Assembly (NCBI GenBank): GCA_902553315.1
Contig: CACDKN010000001.1
Span: forward strand, 124,001 to 188,000
Source: AG-339-G14 sp902553315
GTDB lineage: Bacteria > Pseudomonadota > Gammaproteobacteria > Magnimaribacterales > AG-339-G14
DNA length: 64,000 nt
Reading direction: 5' to 3'
Shown here: positions 52,243-62,144 of the stretch, piece after piece
Layout: every line of letters starts with the position of its first letter
Position numbering within the stretch: the first letter of the stretch is position 1
Made by a program: the position numbers and the translations under genes
The notes under the pieces: generated by a model
The model's database searches: none
Told to the model about the DNA's origin: nothing
The model's input: the letters and a program-made list of their open reading frames with translations, nothing else

Positions 52243-52778
52243 TGTCTGAATATTTAACTCAATCTAGACCTTACGCTGAAGCTATATTTGAGATTTCTGA
52301 ACAGGATAATTCAACTGATAGTTGGATTAAAGATTTGGCAATGATTTCATCAGCTTTTCAAGAAAAACAGATAAAGTCGTTAATTGAAACTCCAGACATT
52401 TCGCAGCGAGAAAAAACTGAAAAATTTATAGCTATTTTTGAGGGCGAAGTCTCTGAAAAGACTGTGAATTTTTTAAAAGCTCTTGGCGAAGCTAATAGAT
52501 TGAAAATTCTCGACAATATTATTTTTAATTTTTTAGACTTGGTGGCAAAAAAAAGGAATCAAAAAAATGTTGTTGTTTCTTCAGCTTTTGATCTGGAAGC
52601 AGATCAGTTAGAAAAAATAAAAATTGCGATGCAAAAACGATTGGAGGCAGACATTATAATCTCATCAACAATCGATGAAACTTTGATTGGCGGTATGAAA
52701 ATTTCATATGAAGATCAAGTGATTGATCTTTCTTTAAAAAACAAACTTGAGTCTTTAAAAGCTCAATTAAGAAACTAA
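52242..52778 (+). CDS. atpH: F0F1 ATP synthase subunit delta
   Basis: 178 residues. RPYAEAIFEI at the N-terminus is the delta family start, and the C-terminal LIGGMKISYEDQVIDLSLKNKL is its signature. It links the b stalk to the alpha subunit. Overlaps atpF by 1 nt; atpA follows by 11 nt after an AAAGGTGATG site. Confidence 0.95.
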   Translation: MSEYLTQSRPYAEAIFEISEQDNSTDSWIKDLAMISSAFQEKQIKSLIETPDISQREKTEKFIAIFEGEVSEKTVNFLKALGEANRLKILDNIIFNFLDLVAKKRNQKNVVVSSAFDLEADQLEKIKIAMQKRLEADIIISSTIDETLIGGMKISYEDQVIDLSLKNKLESLKAQLRN

Positions 52779-52788
52779 AAGGTGATGT

Positions 52789-54333
52789 ATGGATAATTTA
52801 AATCCTTCAGAAATAAGTCAAATAATAAAAGAAAGAATTAATAATTTAGAGTCTTCAACACAAGAGTCCAACGAGGGAACTATCGTATTTTTATCCGATG
52901 GTATCGCGAGGATCCATGGGTTGAGCGAGGTAATGTATGGTGAGTTAATAGAATTCGAAGGCGGAATCACGGGAATGGCTTTAAACCTTGAAAGAGATTC
53001 TGTCGGAGTAGTTATTTTTGGAGACTACAAAAAATTAGCTGAAGGGGATACTGCTAAATGCACAGGCAAGATCCTTGAAGTTCCGGTTGGGCCAGAACTT
53101 ATTGGCAGAGTCGTAGATGCTTTAGGAAACCCGATAGATGGCAAAGGTCCAATGGACTGTTCGAGCACTTCCCCAATAGAAAAAGTTGCTCCTGGAGTAA
53201 TGACGAGAAAGCCAGTCGATCAACCAGTCCAGATAGGCTTGAAAGCAGTTGATAGTATGGTGCCAATTGGTAGAGGACAAAGAGAGCTCATCATTGGCGA
53301 TAGGCAAACAGGGAAAACTGCAATTGCTTTAGACGCGATCATCAACCAAAAAGGTACCGGGGTAAAATGTATTTATGTCGCTGTTGGGCAAAAACAATCT
53401 TCCATAGCTGCTGTAGTAAGAAAATTAGAAGAATTTGGTGCGATGGAACATACAATTGTTGTTGCTGCTGGAGCAGCAGATCCAGCGCCAATGCAATTTC
53501 TCGCGCCTTATGCTGGCTGTTCAATGGGCGAGTATTTTAGAGACCTTGGTGAAGATGCGCTGATAATTTATGACGATCTATCAAAGCAAGCTGTAGCATA
53601 TCGTCAAATTTCTCTTCTTCTAAGAAGGCCGCCAGGACGAGAGGCTTACCCTGGAGATATTTTTTACCTTCATTCAAGATTGCTAGAAAGGGGTTGTCGA
53701 GTCAATGAAGAATACGTTTCGGAGCAAACTGGAGGAAAAGTTAAAGACAAAACAGGTTCTTTGACTGCACTTCCTATAATTGAAACTCAAGCGGGCGATG
53801 TTTCTGCTTTTGTTCCTACGAATGTAATTTCAATTACAGACGGTCAAATATTTTTAGAGACTTCATATTTCAATAAAGGCCTTCTTCCTGCTATGAATCC
53901 GGGAATTTCGGTTTCCAGGGTTGGTGGAGCTGCTCAAACCCCCTTGATAAAGAAACTTGGCGGTGGAGTGAGAATAGCTCTTGCTCAATTTAGAGAATTA
54001 GAGGCTTTTGCTCAGTTTGCTTCAGATTTAGACGACGCATCAAGAGAGCAACTTGAATTGGGTCAAAAAGTAACCGAGTTGATGAAGCAAAAACAATACT
54101 CACCTATGTCAGTTGCTGAGATGGGCCTAGTTTTATTTGCTGTTGAAAAAGGTTACTTAAATGATGTCGAGCTAAATAAAATCGCAGATTTCGAGTCTGC
54201 ATTGCTTTCTTATATGTCTTCAGAACACAAAGATTTTATGGAGGGCCTTTCTGAGACTGGCGAGTATTCTGACGAAGTCATAAAAACTTTTACAGATGCT
54301 CTTGATAAATTTAAAACTTCACAAACCTTTTAA
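52789..54333 (+). CDS. atpA: F0F1 ATP synthase subunit alpha
   Basis: 514 residues, full length. Non-catalytic nucleotide-binding subunit. P-loop GDRQTGKTA (around 169-177), ALIIYDDLSKQAVAYRQISLLLRRPPGREAYPGD and PAMNPGISVSRVGGAAQ are hallmarks. It shares a 1-nt overlap with atpG. Confidence 0.98.
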   Translation: MDNLNPSEISQIIKERINNLESSTQESNEGTIVFLSDGIARIHGLSEVMYGELIEFEGGITGMALNLERDSVGVVIFGDYKKLAEGDTAKCTGKILEVPVGPELIGRVVDALGNPIDGKGPMDCSSTSPIEKVAPGVMTRKPVDQPVQIGLKAVDSMVPIGRGQRELIIGDRQTGKTAIALDAIINQKGTGVKCIYVAVGQKQSSIAAVVRKLEEFGAMEHTIVVAAGAADPAPMQFLAPYAGCSMGEYFRDLGEDALIIYDDLSKQAVAYRQISLLLRRPPGREAYPGDIFYLHSRLLERGCRVNEEYVSEQTGGKVKDKTGSLTALPIIETQAGDVSAFVPTNVISITDGQIFLETSYFNKGLLPAMNPGISVSRVGGAAQTPLIKKLGGGVRIALAQFRELEAFAQFASDLDDASREQLELGQKVTELMKQKQYSPMSVAEMGLVLFAVEKGYLNDVELNKIADFESALLSYMSSEHKDFMEGLSETGEYSDEVIKTFTDALDKFKTSQTF

Positions 54334-55193
54334 TGGCCAATACCAAAGAAATAAGAAAACAGATTTCAAGTATTTCAAATACTCAGAAAATTACTAGCGC
54401 TATGGAAATGGTAGCTTCTAGTAAAATGAGAAAGACTCAAGACAGAATGGAAATGGGCAGGCCTTATGCCGATCGCATGCTTTCTGTGATAGGACATTTG
54501 GCAAATTCTAATCCAGAGTACAAACCTCTTTATATGTCGGAGCGAGAGGTTAAAGCTGTTGGAATTATTGTTGTCGGTTCTGATAAAGGGCTATGTGGCG
54601 GTTTAAATATAAATTTGTTTAGAAATTTGCTTCCATTTTTGAAAGACTTGAGTGATCAGAACATAGAGCAAAAATTTTGTCCAATAGGTACTAAGGCAAG
54701 AGTATTTTTCAACAATTTTGGTGGGGAAGTAGTATCAACAGCAGAAAAGTTAGGTGACATCCCAGCGCTCGAAAGTTTGATTGGTGCAATTAAAGTTCTT
54801 TTAGATAAATTTGAACAAGGTGAAATAGATCAGGTTTTTTTAGCTAGCAACAGATTTGAAAATACTATGACTCAGGAGCCAAACATAAAGCAGTTGTTGC
54901 CATTATTGCCTGAAGACACTCCAGAATTAAAGCGTCGCTGGGATTATATTTATGAGCCAGATGCGAAAGAATTACTTGATGGATTGATGCAAAGATATAT
55001 TGAGTCTTTGGTTTATCAAGCTGTCATTGAAAATATTGCTTGTGAGCAGGCAGCGAAGATGGTTGCCATGAAAAATGCAACAGAAAACGCCGGAACTATC
55101 ATTGATGAATTACAACTTATTTACAACAACGCAAGACAAGCTGCGATAACTCAAGAATTGTCAGAGATCGTAGCTGGGGCTGAAGCATTATAA
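54333..55193 (+). CDS. atpG: F0F1 ATP synthase subunit gamma
   Basis: 286 residues. The central rotor shaft. KEIRKQISSISNTQKITSAMEMVASSKM at the N-terminus and KNATENAGTIIDELQLIYNNARQAAIT at the C-terminus form its coiled coil; GSDKGLCGGLN is the middle signature. It lies between atpA and atpD as usual. Confidence 0.97.
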   Translation: MANTKEIRKQISSISNTQKITSAMEMVASSKMRKTQDRMEMGRPYADRMLSVIGHLANSNPEYKPLYMSEREVKAVGIIVVGSDKGLCGGLNINLFRNLLPFLKDLSDQNIEQKFCPIGTKARVFFNNFGGEVVSTAEKLGDIPALESLIGAIKVLLDKFEQGEIDQVFLASNRFENTMTQEPNIKQLLPLLPEDTPELKRRWDYIYEPDAKELLDGLMQRYIESLVYQAVIENIACEQAAKMVAMKNATENAGTIIDELQLIYNNARQAAITQELSEIVAGAEAL

Positions 55194-55209
55194 CTATCGA
55201 GGAAATCAA

Positions 55210-56586
55210 ATGAGCGAAGGAATAGTAGTACAGGTAATTGGAGCCGTAATCGATGTGGAGTTCTCCAGGGAGAATCTACCAAAAGTTTACGACGCTCTAT
55301 CCATTGAAGAATCGGGATTGGTTTTAGAAGTCCAGCAGCAATTGGGAGACGGGATCGTTAGAACCATCGCAATGGGACAAACTGAAGGGTTAAAAAGAGG
55401 AACAAAAGTGGTGAACACTGGGGATGCAGTTACAGTTCCAGTTGGCGAGAAAACGCTTGGGCGAATTTTAAATGTTTTAGGGGACCCAATTGATGGGAAG
55501 GGAGATGTTGGCGAAGAAGAAAGAATGCCTATTCACCGAGATCCACCCAGTTACGAAGAACAAGCAGAATCCTCAGAGATTTTAGAAACAGGAATCAAAG
55601 TTATAGATCTTATGTGTCCTTTTGCAAAAGGCGGGAAAGTAGGTTTATTTGGCGGAGCGGGAGTAGGAAAAACAGTCAACATGATGGAATTGATAAGAAA
55701 CATTGCCTACGAAACAAGCGGTTACTCAGTATTTGCAGGAGTTGGTGAAAGAACTCGTGAAGGAAACGATTTCTATTTAGAAATGACCGAATCTCAAGTT
55801 CTAGACAAAGTTGCCTTGGTTTATGGACAAATGAATGAACCCCCTGGGTGTCGAATGAGAGTTGCTTTGTCGGGCCTAACGATTGCCGAAAAGTTTAGAG
55901 ATGAAGGCAGGGACGTATTATTATTTATTGATAATATTTATCGATACACTTTGGCAGGAGTGGAGTGCTCTTCGCTGCTAGGAAGAATGCCTTCAGCGGT
56001 TGGCTATCAACCAACGCTTGCCGAAGAAATGGGCGTGTTGCAAGAACGAATAACCTCTACAAAAACTGGATCGATCACTTCAGTTCAAGCTATCTATGTT
56101 CCTGCCGATGATCTAACCGACCCTTCGCCGGCAACAACATTCGCTCACTTGGATGCAACCGTTGTACTTTCAAGACAAATTGCATCGCTTGGAATATATC
56201 CCGCGGTTGATCCATTAGACTCTACTAGCAGACAGTTGGATCCAAATATTGTTGGCCAAGAGCATTACGAAGTTGCCAAAGGAGTGCAACAAGTTCTGCA
56301 AAGATATTTGGAATTAAAAGACATCATCGCAATTCTTGGAATGGATGAATTGTCCGATGAAGATAAACAAACGGTTAATCGAGCTCGAAGAATTGAAAAA
56401 TATCTTTCACAACCTTTCTTCGTTGCAGAGATTTTTACCAACTCTCCTGGAAAATTTGTTTCGATTAAAGACACTGTGAGAGGCTTTAAAGGTATTCTTG
56501 ATGGCGAGTATGACGATTTACCTGAACAAGCTTTCCTAATGGTAGGCGCTATTGAGGAAGTTGTAGAAAAAGCGAAAACTTTGTAA
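55210..56586 (+). CDS. atpD: F0F1 ATP synthase subunit beta
   Basis: 458 residues. Catalytic subunit. P-loop GGAGVGKT (around 148-155), catalytic-site GERTREGNDFY with the conserved Glu/Arg, and LLFIDNIYRYT. The DELSD segment of the C-domain is present. The operon is in the standard order and every subunit is present. Confidence 0.98.
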   Translation: MSEGIVVQVIGAVIDVEFSRENLPKVYDALSIEESGLVLEVQQQLGDGIVRTIAMGQTEGLKRGTKVVNTGDAVTVPVGEKTLGRILNVLGDPIDGKGDVGEEERMPIHRDPPSYEEQAESSEILETGIKVIDLMCPFAKGGKVGLFGGAGVGKTVNMMELIRNIAYETSGYSVFAGVGERTREGNDFYLEMTESQVLDKVALVYGQMNEPPGCRMRVALSGLTIAEKFRDEGRDVLLFIDNIYRYTLAGVECSSLLGRMPSAVGYQPTLAEEMGVLQERITSTKTGSITSVQAIYVPADDLTDPSPATTFAHLDATVVLSRQIASLGIYPAVDPLDSTSRQLDPNIVGQEHYEVAKGVQQVLQRYLELKDIIAILGMDELSDEDKQTVNRARRIEKYLSQPFFVAEIFTNSPGKFVSIKDTVRGFKGILDGEYDDLPEQAFLMVGAIEEVVEKAKTL

Positions 56587-56999
56587 TGGTTACGATGCAA
56601 TGCACAATAGTTAGCGCAGAAAAAGAAATTTTTTCTGAGCAAGTCTCTATGGTGGTTGCAACTGGTTCATTAGGAGAAATTGGAATAACTCCTGGACATT
56701 CTCAGTTATTGACTGGAATTATTCCTGGGCCAGTGAAAGTGGTAAAAGAAAATGGTGAGGATGAAATCTTTTTTCTTTCGGGAGGGTTCATAGAAGTTCA
56801 ACCCGATGTTGTTACGCTTTTATCGGATGTGGCAGTAAGGGCCGAAGACATAGATGAAGCAGAAGCAGAAAAAGCTCGTGAAGAAGCTGAAAAGATTAAA
56901 AATGATTCGGAAGCAGGAGTTGATTTCTCTAGAGCCAGAGCAGAGTTGGCTGAAGCAGCGGCCAGATTGCAAACTTTGCGCAAACTAAGAAAAAAATAG
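56586..56999 (+). CDS. atpC: F0F1 ATP synthase subunit epsilon
   Basis: 137 residues. N-terminal beta-sandwich (GEIGITPGHSQLLTGIIPG) and C-terminal two-helix domain, rich in Ala/Glu and able to act as an inhibitory arm. FFLSGGFIEVQPDVVTLLSD is conserved. Overlaps the atpD stop by 1 nt. It is the last atp gene; glmU follows 37 nt later with no visible terminator. Confidence 0.95.
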   Translation: MVTMQCTIVSAEKEIFSEQVSMVVATGSLGEIGITPGHSQLLTGIIPGPVKVVKENGEDEIFFLSGGFIEVQPDVVTLLSDVAVRAEDIDEAEAEKAREEAEKIKNDSEAGVDFSRARAELAEAAARLQTLRKLRKK

Positions 57000-57036
57000 T
57001 TTAATATCTCTCTTTAATAAGATTTTTGGGGCCCAG

Positions 57037-58377
57037 ATGAAAATCGATGTAATTATTTTAGCTGCTGGAAAAGGAACTCGTATGGGGTCCAATACGCCTA
57101 AGGTGCTAAGTGAACTTGCCAGCAAACCTTTGCTCCAACACGTTATTGATACTTGCTCTCAACTTAGTAATAGTAAGTTACACATTGTCGTCGGAGTCGG
57201 AAAAAATCAAGTAAAACAGTCAGTTTTGACGCCTAAAGGAACAAATTGGATTTCCCAAAACAGACAATTGGGAACGGGTCACGCGGTTAAACAAGCTTTG
57301 AAATCACTTCGACCAGGAGCTACGACTTTGATAATGTATGGAGACGTTCCATTAGTTAACATAAAAACATTAAAGAAATTAGTTTCCGTTGGAAAAAATA
57401 ACTTGGGCTTATTAACTTTTAATTTAGACAAGCCCAAAGGCTACGGAAGAATTTTAAGAAGAGGAAACAAAGTTGCCGCAATCGTAGAGGAGAAAGATGC
57501 GTCGATTACAGAAAAAGAAATTACCGAAGTAAATTCTGGGATTATTTCTACTTCGGCCAAAATATTGAAAGAATTGATCCCCCAAATAAAAAATAAAAAT
57601 TCTGCAAAAGAATACTATTTAACCGATGTCATTCAACTAGCCACAGAAAATAAAATTTCCATTAAAACGGTTAATCCAGATTCAACCAACGAAGTTTTAG
57701 GCGCAAATGATAAGCAAGAACTTCAGAAGCTTGAGCGCGTATATCATTTAAATATTGCTGAGGAATTTATGAAAAGGGGCGTGAACTTTGCTGACACCCA
57801 TAGATTGGAATTTCGAGGGAAAGTTACCTTAGGGAAAAACTCATTTATAGACATCAACGTCATTGTTGAGGGGGAGTCTAAAATTGGTAAAAATTGTTTC
57901 ATTGGAGCAGGCGCAGTAATAAGAAATTCAACTTTAGGAGACGGAGTAAGGGTCGAACCGTATTCGGTGATTGAAAATTCTTCGATTGGAGAAGACTCTA
58001 AAATAGGTCCATTTGCGCACGTTGGTCCTGAGGCTTGGCTGGATAAAGAAGTAGAAATTGGCAATTATGTTGAGGTGAAAAGAAGCAAACTTGGAAGCAA
58101 AACTAAAGCAAAACATTTGGCTTATATTGGCGATGGCGAAGTAGGAAGCTCAGTAAACATTGGAGCGGGAACAATTTTTGTTAATTATGATGGCAAGAAA
58201 AAACATAAAACAAAAGTTGGCTCAGGAGCTTTTATTGGCTCCAATTCAGCTTTGATCGCCCCATTACAAATAGGCAAAAATAGTATGATTGGAGCAGGCT
58301 CGGTAGTAACCGAAAACGTCCCAGAAAATAAGTTGGCTTTGGGCAGAAGTAGGCAACGAAATTTAAAAATAAGATAA
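57037..58377 (+). CDS. glmU: bifunctional N-acetylglucosamine-1-phosphate uridyltransferase / glucosamine-1-phosphate acetyltransferase
   Basis: 446 residues. It makes UDP-GlcNAc for peptidoglycan and LPS. ILAAGKGTRMGS is the N-terminal nucleotidyltransferase loop; QLGTGHAVKQAL and MYGDVPL complete it. The C-terminal half is a left-handed beta-helix (GAGAVIRNSTLG, GNYVEVKRSKLG, INIGAGTIFVNYDGKKKHKT), ending in a trimer tail. It overlaps glmS by one nt, so the two steps of amino-sugar synthesis are coupled. Confidence 0.97.
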   Translation: MKIDVIILAAGKGTRMGSNTPKVLSELASKPLLQHVIDTCSQLSNSKLHIVVGVGKNQVKQSVLTPKGTNWISQNRQLGTGHAVKQALKSLRPGATTLIMYGDVPLVNIKTLKKLVSVGKNNLGLLTFNLDKPKGYGRILRRGNKVAAIVEEKDASITEKEITEVNSGIISTSAKILKELIPQIKNKNSAKEYYLTDVIQLATENKISIKTVNPDSTNEVLGANDKQELQKLERVYHLNIAEEFMKRGVNFADTHRLEFRGKVTLGKNSFIDINVIVEGESKIGKNCFIGAGAVIRNSTLGDGVRVEPYSVIENSSIGEDSKIGPFAHVGPEAWLDKEVEIGNYVEVKRSKLGSKTKAKHLAYIGDGEVGSSVNIGAGTIFVNYDGKKKHKTKVGSGAFIGSNSALIAPLQIGKNSMIGAGSVVTENVPENKLALGRSRQRNLKIR

Positions 58378-60203
58378 TGTGTGGAATCATAGCAGCAGCA
58401 ACGGATAGAAGTGTCGGCAAGCTTCTAATTAAGGGCCTCTATAAAATGGAATATAGAGGTTATGATTCTGCAGGAATCGCGATGCATGTTGATGATCAAG
58501 TGGCGCACCTAAGAACCTTAGGCAAGGTTAAACTCTTGGAAGAGAGAATGAAGCTAGAAAAGCCTAAAGGAAAAATAGGCATTGCTCATACCCGTTGGGC
58601 AACCCATGGGGAGCCTTCTAAATTAAATGCGCACCCTCACCAATCCAATGACAGAGTCTTTATCGTTCACAACGGTATTATTGAAAACTATTTATCACTT
58701 AAAGAAGAACTCACCAAAGAAGGATATACTTTCTCTTCAGAAACTGATTCAGAATTAATTGCTCATTTGTTGGATCGAAATTTAAAAACAAACAATTCAT
58801 TACTTGAAGCGGTGCAAGGCTTAAAAGATAAGCTTGACGGTGCCTATGCAATTGCCGCGCTAGATCAAAATGAACCAGACAATTTAGTTCTAGCCAGGAA
58901 CAGATCACCATTAGTAATAGGGCTCGGCAAAAACGAGAATTTTGCAGCTTCTGATCCTTTAGCACTAGCAGAACTGACTAATAAATTTTTGATCATGGAA
59001 GATGGCGATGTAGCCAAAGTTGCACCTGACTTAGTAGAAGTTTTTGATGCAAAAAATCAATTAGTCAATAGAGAACAATTGACAATTGATATCAAAGCAG
59101 AAGCTGCCTCAAAGGGTGATTTTAAACACTACATGGAAAAAGAAATTTTTGAGCAACCACAAGCAGTACTAAATACTTTGGATGGAAGAATAGGCGGAGA
59201 GGATGTTTTAGAGAATATTTTTGGAGAGGGCTCTTCGGAATTATTAGCTAAGGTTAAAAGAGTCCAAGTTGTAGCTTGCGGCACAAGTTTGCATGCGGGC
59301 AGAGTCGCGGCAAATTGGTTTTCGGCAATTGCAGGGCTGCCAACGCAAATGGATTACGCCAGCGAGTACCGATATAAAAATCCTTACATCGATGAAGATA
59401 CTTTGTTGGTGACAATCTCACAATCGGGCGAGACCGCCGATACTCTTGCTGCCTTGAGATATGCAAACGACAAAGGCTATCTTGGATCTTTAGCAATCTG
59501 TAACGTGCCAACCAGTTCACTTGCTAGAGAATCTGATTTTCTTTTGTTAACAAACGCTGGTCCGGAAATAGGGGTGGCTTCAACCAAAGCTTTCACCACT
59601 CAGCTAACGGCTCTAATGCTTTTGACCTTGTCTCTAGCAAAAGCTACCGGAAAAAATCCTCGCTTGCGAGGCCGAATTATAAAAGCGCTGAGATTTTTGC
59701 CAGAAAAAATTTCTGAAGCTCTTGCATTAAAACCAGAAATCATAGAAATTGCTCCAGAAATCGCGAATAAGAACAATGCTTTATTTTTAGGCAGAGGAAT
59801 CTTTTACCCTATTGCCAAAGAGGGTGCGTTAAAGCTTAAAGAAATTTCATACATTCACGCAGAGGCTTATCCTGCTGGAGAATTGAAACATGGCCCTTTG
59901 GCTTTAATAGATGAAGAGATGCCAGTAATAGCTATTGCTCCAGAACACGAATTGGCTGAAAAATTAGTATCTAACCTTGAAGAAGTCAAAGCGAGAGGAG
60001 GGGCCCTTTACGTATTTGGCAACGATGAAGAAAGATTGGGCTTAACTTCTGGAAAATACATTAACATGCCAGACTGTGATTTTTTGCTTACCCCGATTTT
60101 GTATTCGATTCCTCTACAAATCTTATCCTATGAAGTAGCTTTGCTAAGAGGCACAGACATTGACCAGCCAAGAAATTTAGCAAAGTCAGTCACGGTGGAG
60201 TAG
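58377..60203 (+). CDS. glmS: glutamine-fructose-6-phosphate aminotransferase
   Basis: 608 residues. It makes glucosamine-6-phosphate, the substrate of the GlmU pathway. After Met, Cys2 (MCGIIAA) is the glutaminase nucleophile. EYRGYDSAGI, TRWATHGEPS and HNGIIENY follow. The two SIS sugar-isomerase domains have VACGTSLHAG, SQSGETADT and the C-terminal LRGTDIDQPRNLAKSVTVE. It ends the plus-strand block. Confidence 0.98.
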   Translation: MCGIIAAATDRSVGKLLIKGLYKMEYRGYDSAGIAMHVDDQVAHLRTLGKVKLLEERMKLEKPKGKIGIAHTRWATHGEPSKLNAHPHQSNDRVFIVHNGIIENYLSLKEELTKEGYTFSSETDSELIAHLLDRNLKTNNSLLEAVQGLKDKLDGAYAIAALDQNEPDNLVLARNRSPLVIGLGKNENFAASDPLALAELTNKFLIMEDGDVAKVAPDLVEVFDAKNQLVNREQLTIDIKAEAASKGDFKHYMEKEIFEQPQAVLNTLDGRIGGEDVLENIFGEGSSELLAKVKRVQVVACGTSLHAGRVAANWFSAIAGLPTQMDYASEYRYKNPYIDEDTLLVTISQSGETADTLAALRYANDKGYLGSLAICNVPTSSLARESDFLLLTNAGPEIGVASTKAFTTQLTALMLLTLSLAKATGKNPRLRGRIIKALRFLPEKISEALALKPEIIEIAPEIANKNNALFLGRGIFYPIAKEGALKLKEISYIHAEAYPAGELKHGPLALIDEEMPVIAIAPEHELAEKLVSNLEEVKARGGALYVFGNDEERLGLTSGKYINMPDCDFLLTPILYSIPLQILSYEVALLRGTDIDQPRNLAKSVTVE

Positions 60204-60220
60204 AAGGAAACCGAAAATAA

Positions 60221-60802
60221 TTATTTAATTGATTCTCTTATCATCGGAAATGCAGGTGGAGAGTCTTCAAATTGCACTCTTCCAATTTCAACAAAACCAT
60301 GTCTTTCGTACAATGCTTTGTTTAATTCATTAGACGCCTCTAAATATGCTCTGTCGCCTTTAGCATCGATCATTGCAAGCGCCTCTTTTAATAAAAAAGA
60401 TCCTATACCTTTTCTTTGTTGGGAAGGATCAACAGCGATAAATGGTAAATACCAAGCATCGTCCGGATGATATTTTTCAAATTCTTCAAAGAATTTAACA
60501 ACTACTTCTATTCGATCTGCAGGTATATATTCAAAAGTTGGTTCCAAAATTGAATTATCAAACTCAACCCTAGGAGGATGCCATAGAGACGAACCGAAAA
60601 GATTTTCTTCGGAGTAAACAATATTATTTTCAAAAGCTATCTTTGAAAATTCCTCCATCCAAATATCGAAGCACTTGAGGTAAGAAAATGCATCGGGGAA
60701 GACCCATCTTAATAAAGCATCAGATGAAAAACCTACCGTAAGAACTGCTTTCACTCGCTCTAAATCTGCAACAGACGATTTAACTATTTTGGGTTTATCC
60801 AT
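60221..60802 (-). CDS. GNAT-family N-acetyltransferase
   Basis: 193 residues from the ATG at 60800-60802; a TTG two codons upstream (60808) is also possible. The acetyl-CoA loop is PSQQRKGIGSFLL (around 128-140, Q/R-x-x-G-x-G/A). NKALYERHGFVEIG follows, a standard C-terminal strand-helix. The substrate is unknown. It is convergent with glmS with 17 nt between stops. The long N-terminal part has LWHPPRVEF, seen in GNATs close to the Rim/antibiotic-type groups. Confidence 0.8.
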   Translation of the reverse strand: MDKPKIVKSSVADLERVKAVLTVGFSSDALLRWVFPDAFSYLKCFDIWMEEFSKIAFENNIVYSEENLFGSSLWHPPRVEFDNSILEPTFEYIPADRIEVVVKFFEEFEKYHPDDAWYLPFIAVDPSQQRKGIGSFLLKEALAMIDAKGDRAYLEASNELNKALYERHGFVEIGRVQFEDSPPAFPMIRESIK

Positions 60803-60943
60803 AAGCAAAGTATTTAAATTTTAAGTTTAATTAAAGTAGATAGTTTAATCCATTCAGAGACTGCGGAGTAAGCAGTGGTAGCTATTTAAAATAAAAAAAT
60901 AAAGGCTTTTTGATTATTTTTTTCTTTGTAATATTATCTGCGT

Positions 60944-61606
60944 GTGAAGAATATTTTATTGGCTGGCGCAACAGGATTTTTAGGTAATAAAATCCTTCAA
61001 GAACTTGGAAAAGAAGATTTTAAAATTACCGCTGTATCGAGAACAAAAATAAAAAACATACCTGAAAACGCTCAGGAGAAGATTATTGATTTTGATTGTT
61101 TAAAAGAATTAAATTTTCCTGAAACAGATCATGTTTATCTTGCTCTTGGACAACCAATGTACCTTCATAATTTAGCTGGACTAATAAACAAAGATTTGAA
61201 GGAGAGCCTTTCGTTAGTAGATTATGAATATCAACTTCAGATAGCAAAAAAAGCCTTAGAAGTGGGCGCTAAATCAATAACCTTGATTTCTGCAGTTGGT
61301 TCAAGTGCTAGTTCTATTAACTATTATTTGAGAACAAAAGGAAAACTTGAAGAAGAAATTGTGAAACTTAGTTTTAATAGCATTAATATTTTTAGGCCTG
61401 GTCATATTGTTGGGAATAAAGGCAGATTCGATACAATCTTCGCTGACTTAGTTTCTGCGATTACCGATCCATTTTTAGTTGGACCTGTAAAAAAATTTAG
61501 AAGCATATCAATTAAAAACTTGCCGAAAGTAGTTGTGAATTTATCTTCGCAGGAAAAATCTGGAATCAATTATTATGAATTCATAGATTTTAAAAAATCC
61601 AATTAG
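60944..61606 (+). CDS. NAD(P)-binding SDR-like protein
   Basis: 220 residues from GTG. The nucleotide loop GATGFLGNKIL (7-17) marks an atypical short-chain dehydrogenase / NmrA-like fold. SAVGSSASSINYYLRTKGKLEE contains a Ser and a Y-x-x-x-K-like string (YYLRTKGK). IFRPGHIVG is also typical. It may be an epimerase-like or redox-sensing protein. It stands alone, divergent from the acetyltransferase. Confidence 0.75.
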   Translation: MKNILLAGATGFLGNKILQELGKEDFKITAVSRTKIKNIPENAQEKIIDFDCLKELNFPETDHVYLALGQPMYLHNLAGLINKDLKESLSLVDYEYQLQIAKKALEVGAKSITLISAVGSSASSINYYLRTKGKLEEEIVKLSFNSINIFRPGHIVGNKGRFDTIFADLVSAITDPFLVGPVKKFRSISIKNLPKVVVNLSSQEKSGINYYEFIDFKKSN

Positions 61607-61704
61607 GTAAGACATTAAAAATTCAGCCTTCAATATCAAAGTCTATAAAATATAAAGATTGTCACAATAAATTATTTTAATTAGACTGAGTTTCCATTTA
61701 TTTT

Positions 61705-62103
61705 ATGAACAACCAATTGAGATCAGATAAATTAGCCATTTCGCTTTCTTTAGTATGCGTAATCCACTGTCTATTTGTCCCTTCTTTTGTGATCTTATCC
61801 TCTGGGTACTATGCTGCGACTCTAGACAATGAGTTTGTGCATAATTTGATTTTATTCTTTGCAATTCCTGTAAGCTTGGTTGCCTTAACACTGGGATATA
61901 AGAATCATGGCGCCCCACAGTATTTTTTTATCGGTACAACAGGATTGATAATTTTAGTCATGGCGGTAATTTTGGGAGAACCTTTGTATGGAGAAACAGG
62001 AGAGATACTCTTTACAATTCTAGGATCGGTTTTTGTAGTATTTGCTCACTATAAAAATCACCAAATTTGCAAGGAAATAAATTGTTCTTGTCATGATGAT
62101 TAA
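61705..62103 (+). CDS. MerC-like membrane protein
   Basis: 132 residues with four membrane helices (about 11-33, 44-61, 72-90, 98-115). CVIHCLFVPS near residue 18 matches the paired cysteines of the first helix in MerC, and the C-terminus CKEINCSCHDD adds more thiols. No mer operon is nearby, so a mercury role is unproven. MerC-domain proteins also occur in mercury-free contexts. A 98-nt gap precedes it. Confidence 0.75.
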   Translation: MNNQLRSDKLAISLSLVCVIHCLFVPSFVILSSGYYAATLDNEFVHNLILFFAIPVSLVALTLGYKNHGAPQYFFIGTTGLIILVMAVILGEPLYGETGEILFTILGSVFVVFAHYKNHQICKEINCSCHDD

Positions 62104-62144
62104 TCAAGGTATTTTAGAATTATCGTTCAATTGAGGGAGAAAAA

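Noticed and set aside
60861..60880. Small hairpin ACTGC...GCAGT between the acetyltransferase and the SDR-like gene
   Set aside because: Only five base pairs and no T-run; not a convincing terminator or RNA gene.
61705..62103. MerC-like gene as sign of a mercury-resistance island
   Set aside because: No merA, merT, merP or merR nearby, and no transposon or composition change; a lone MerC-domain gene does not show mercury resistance.
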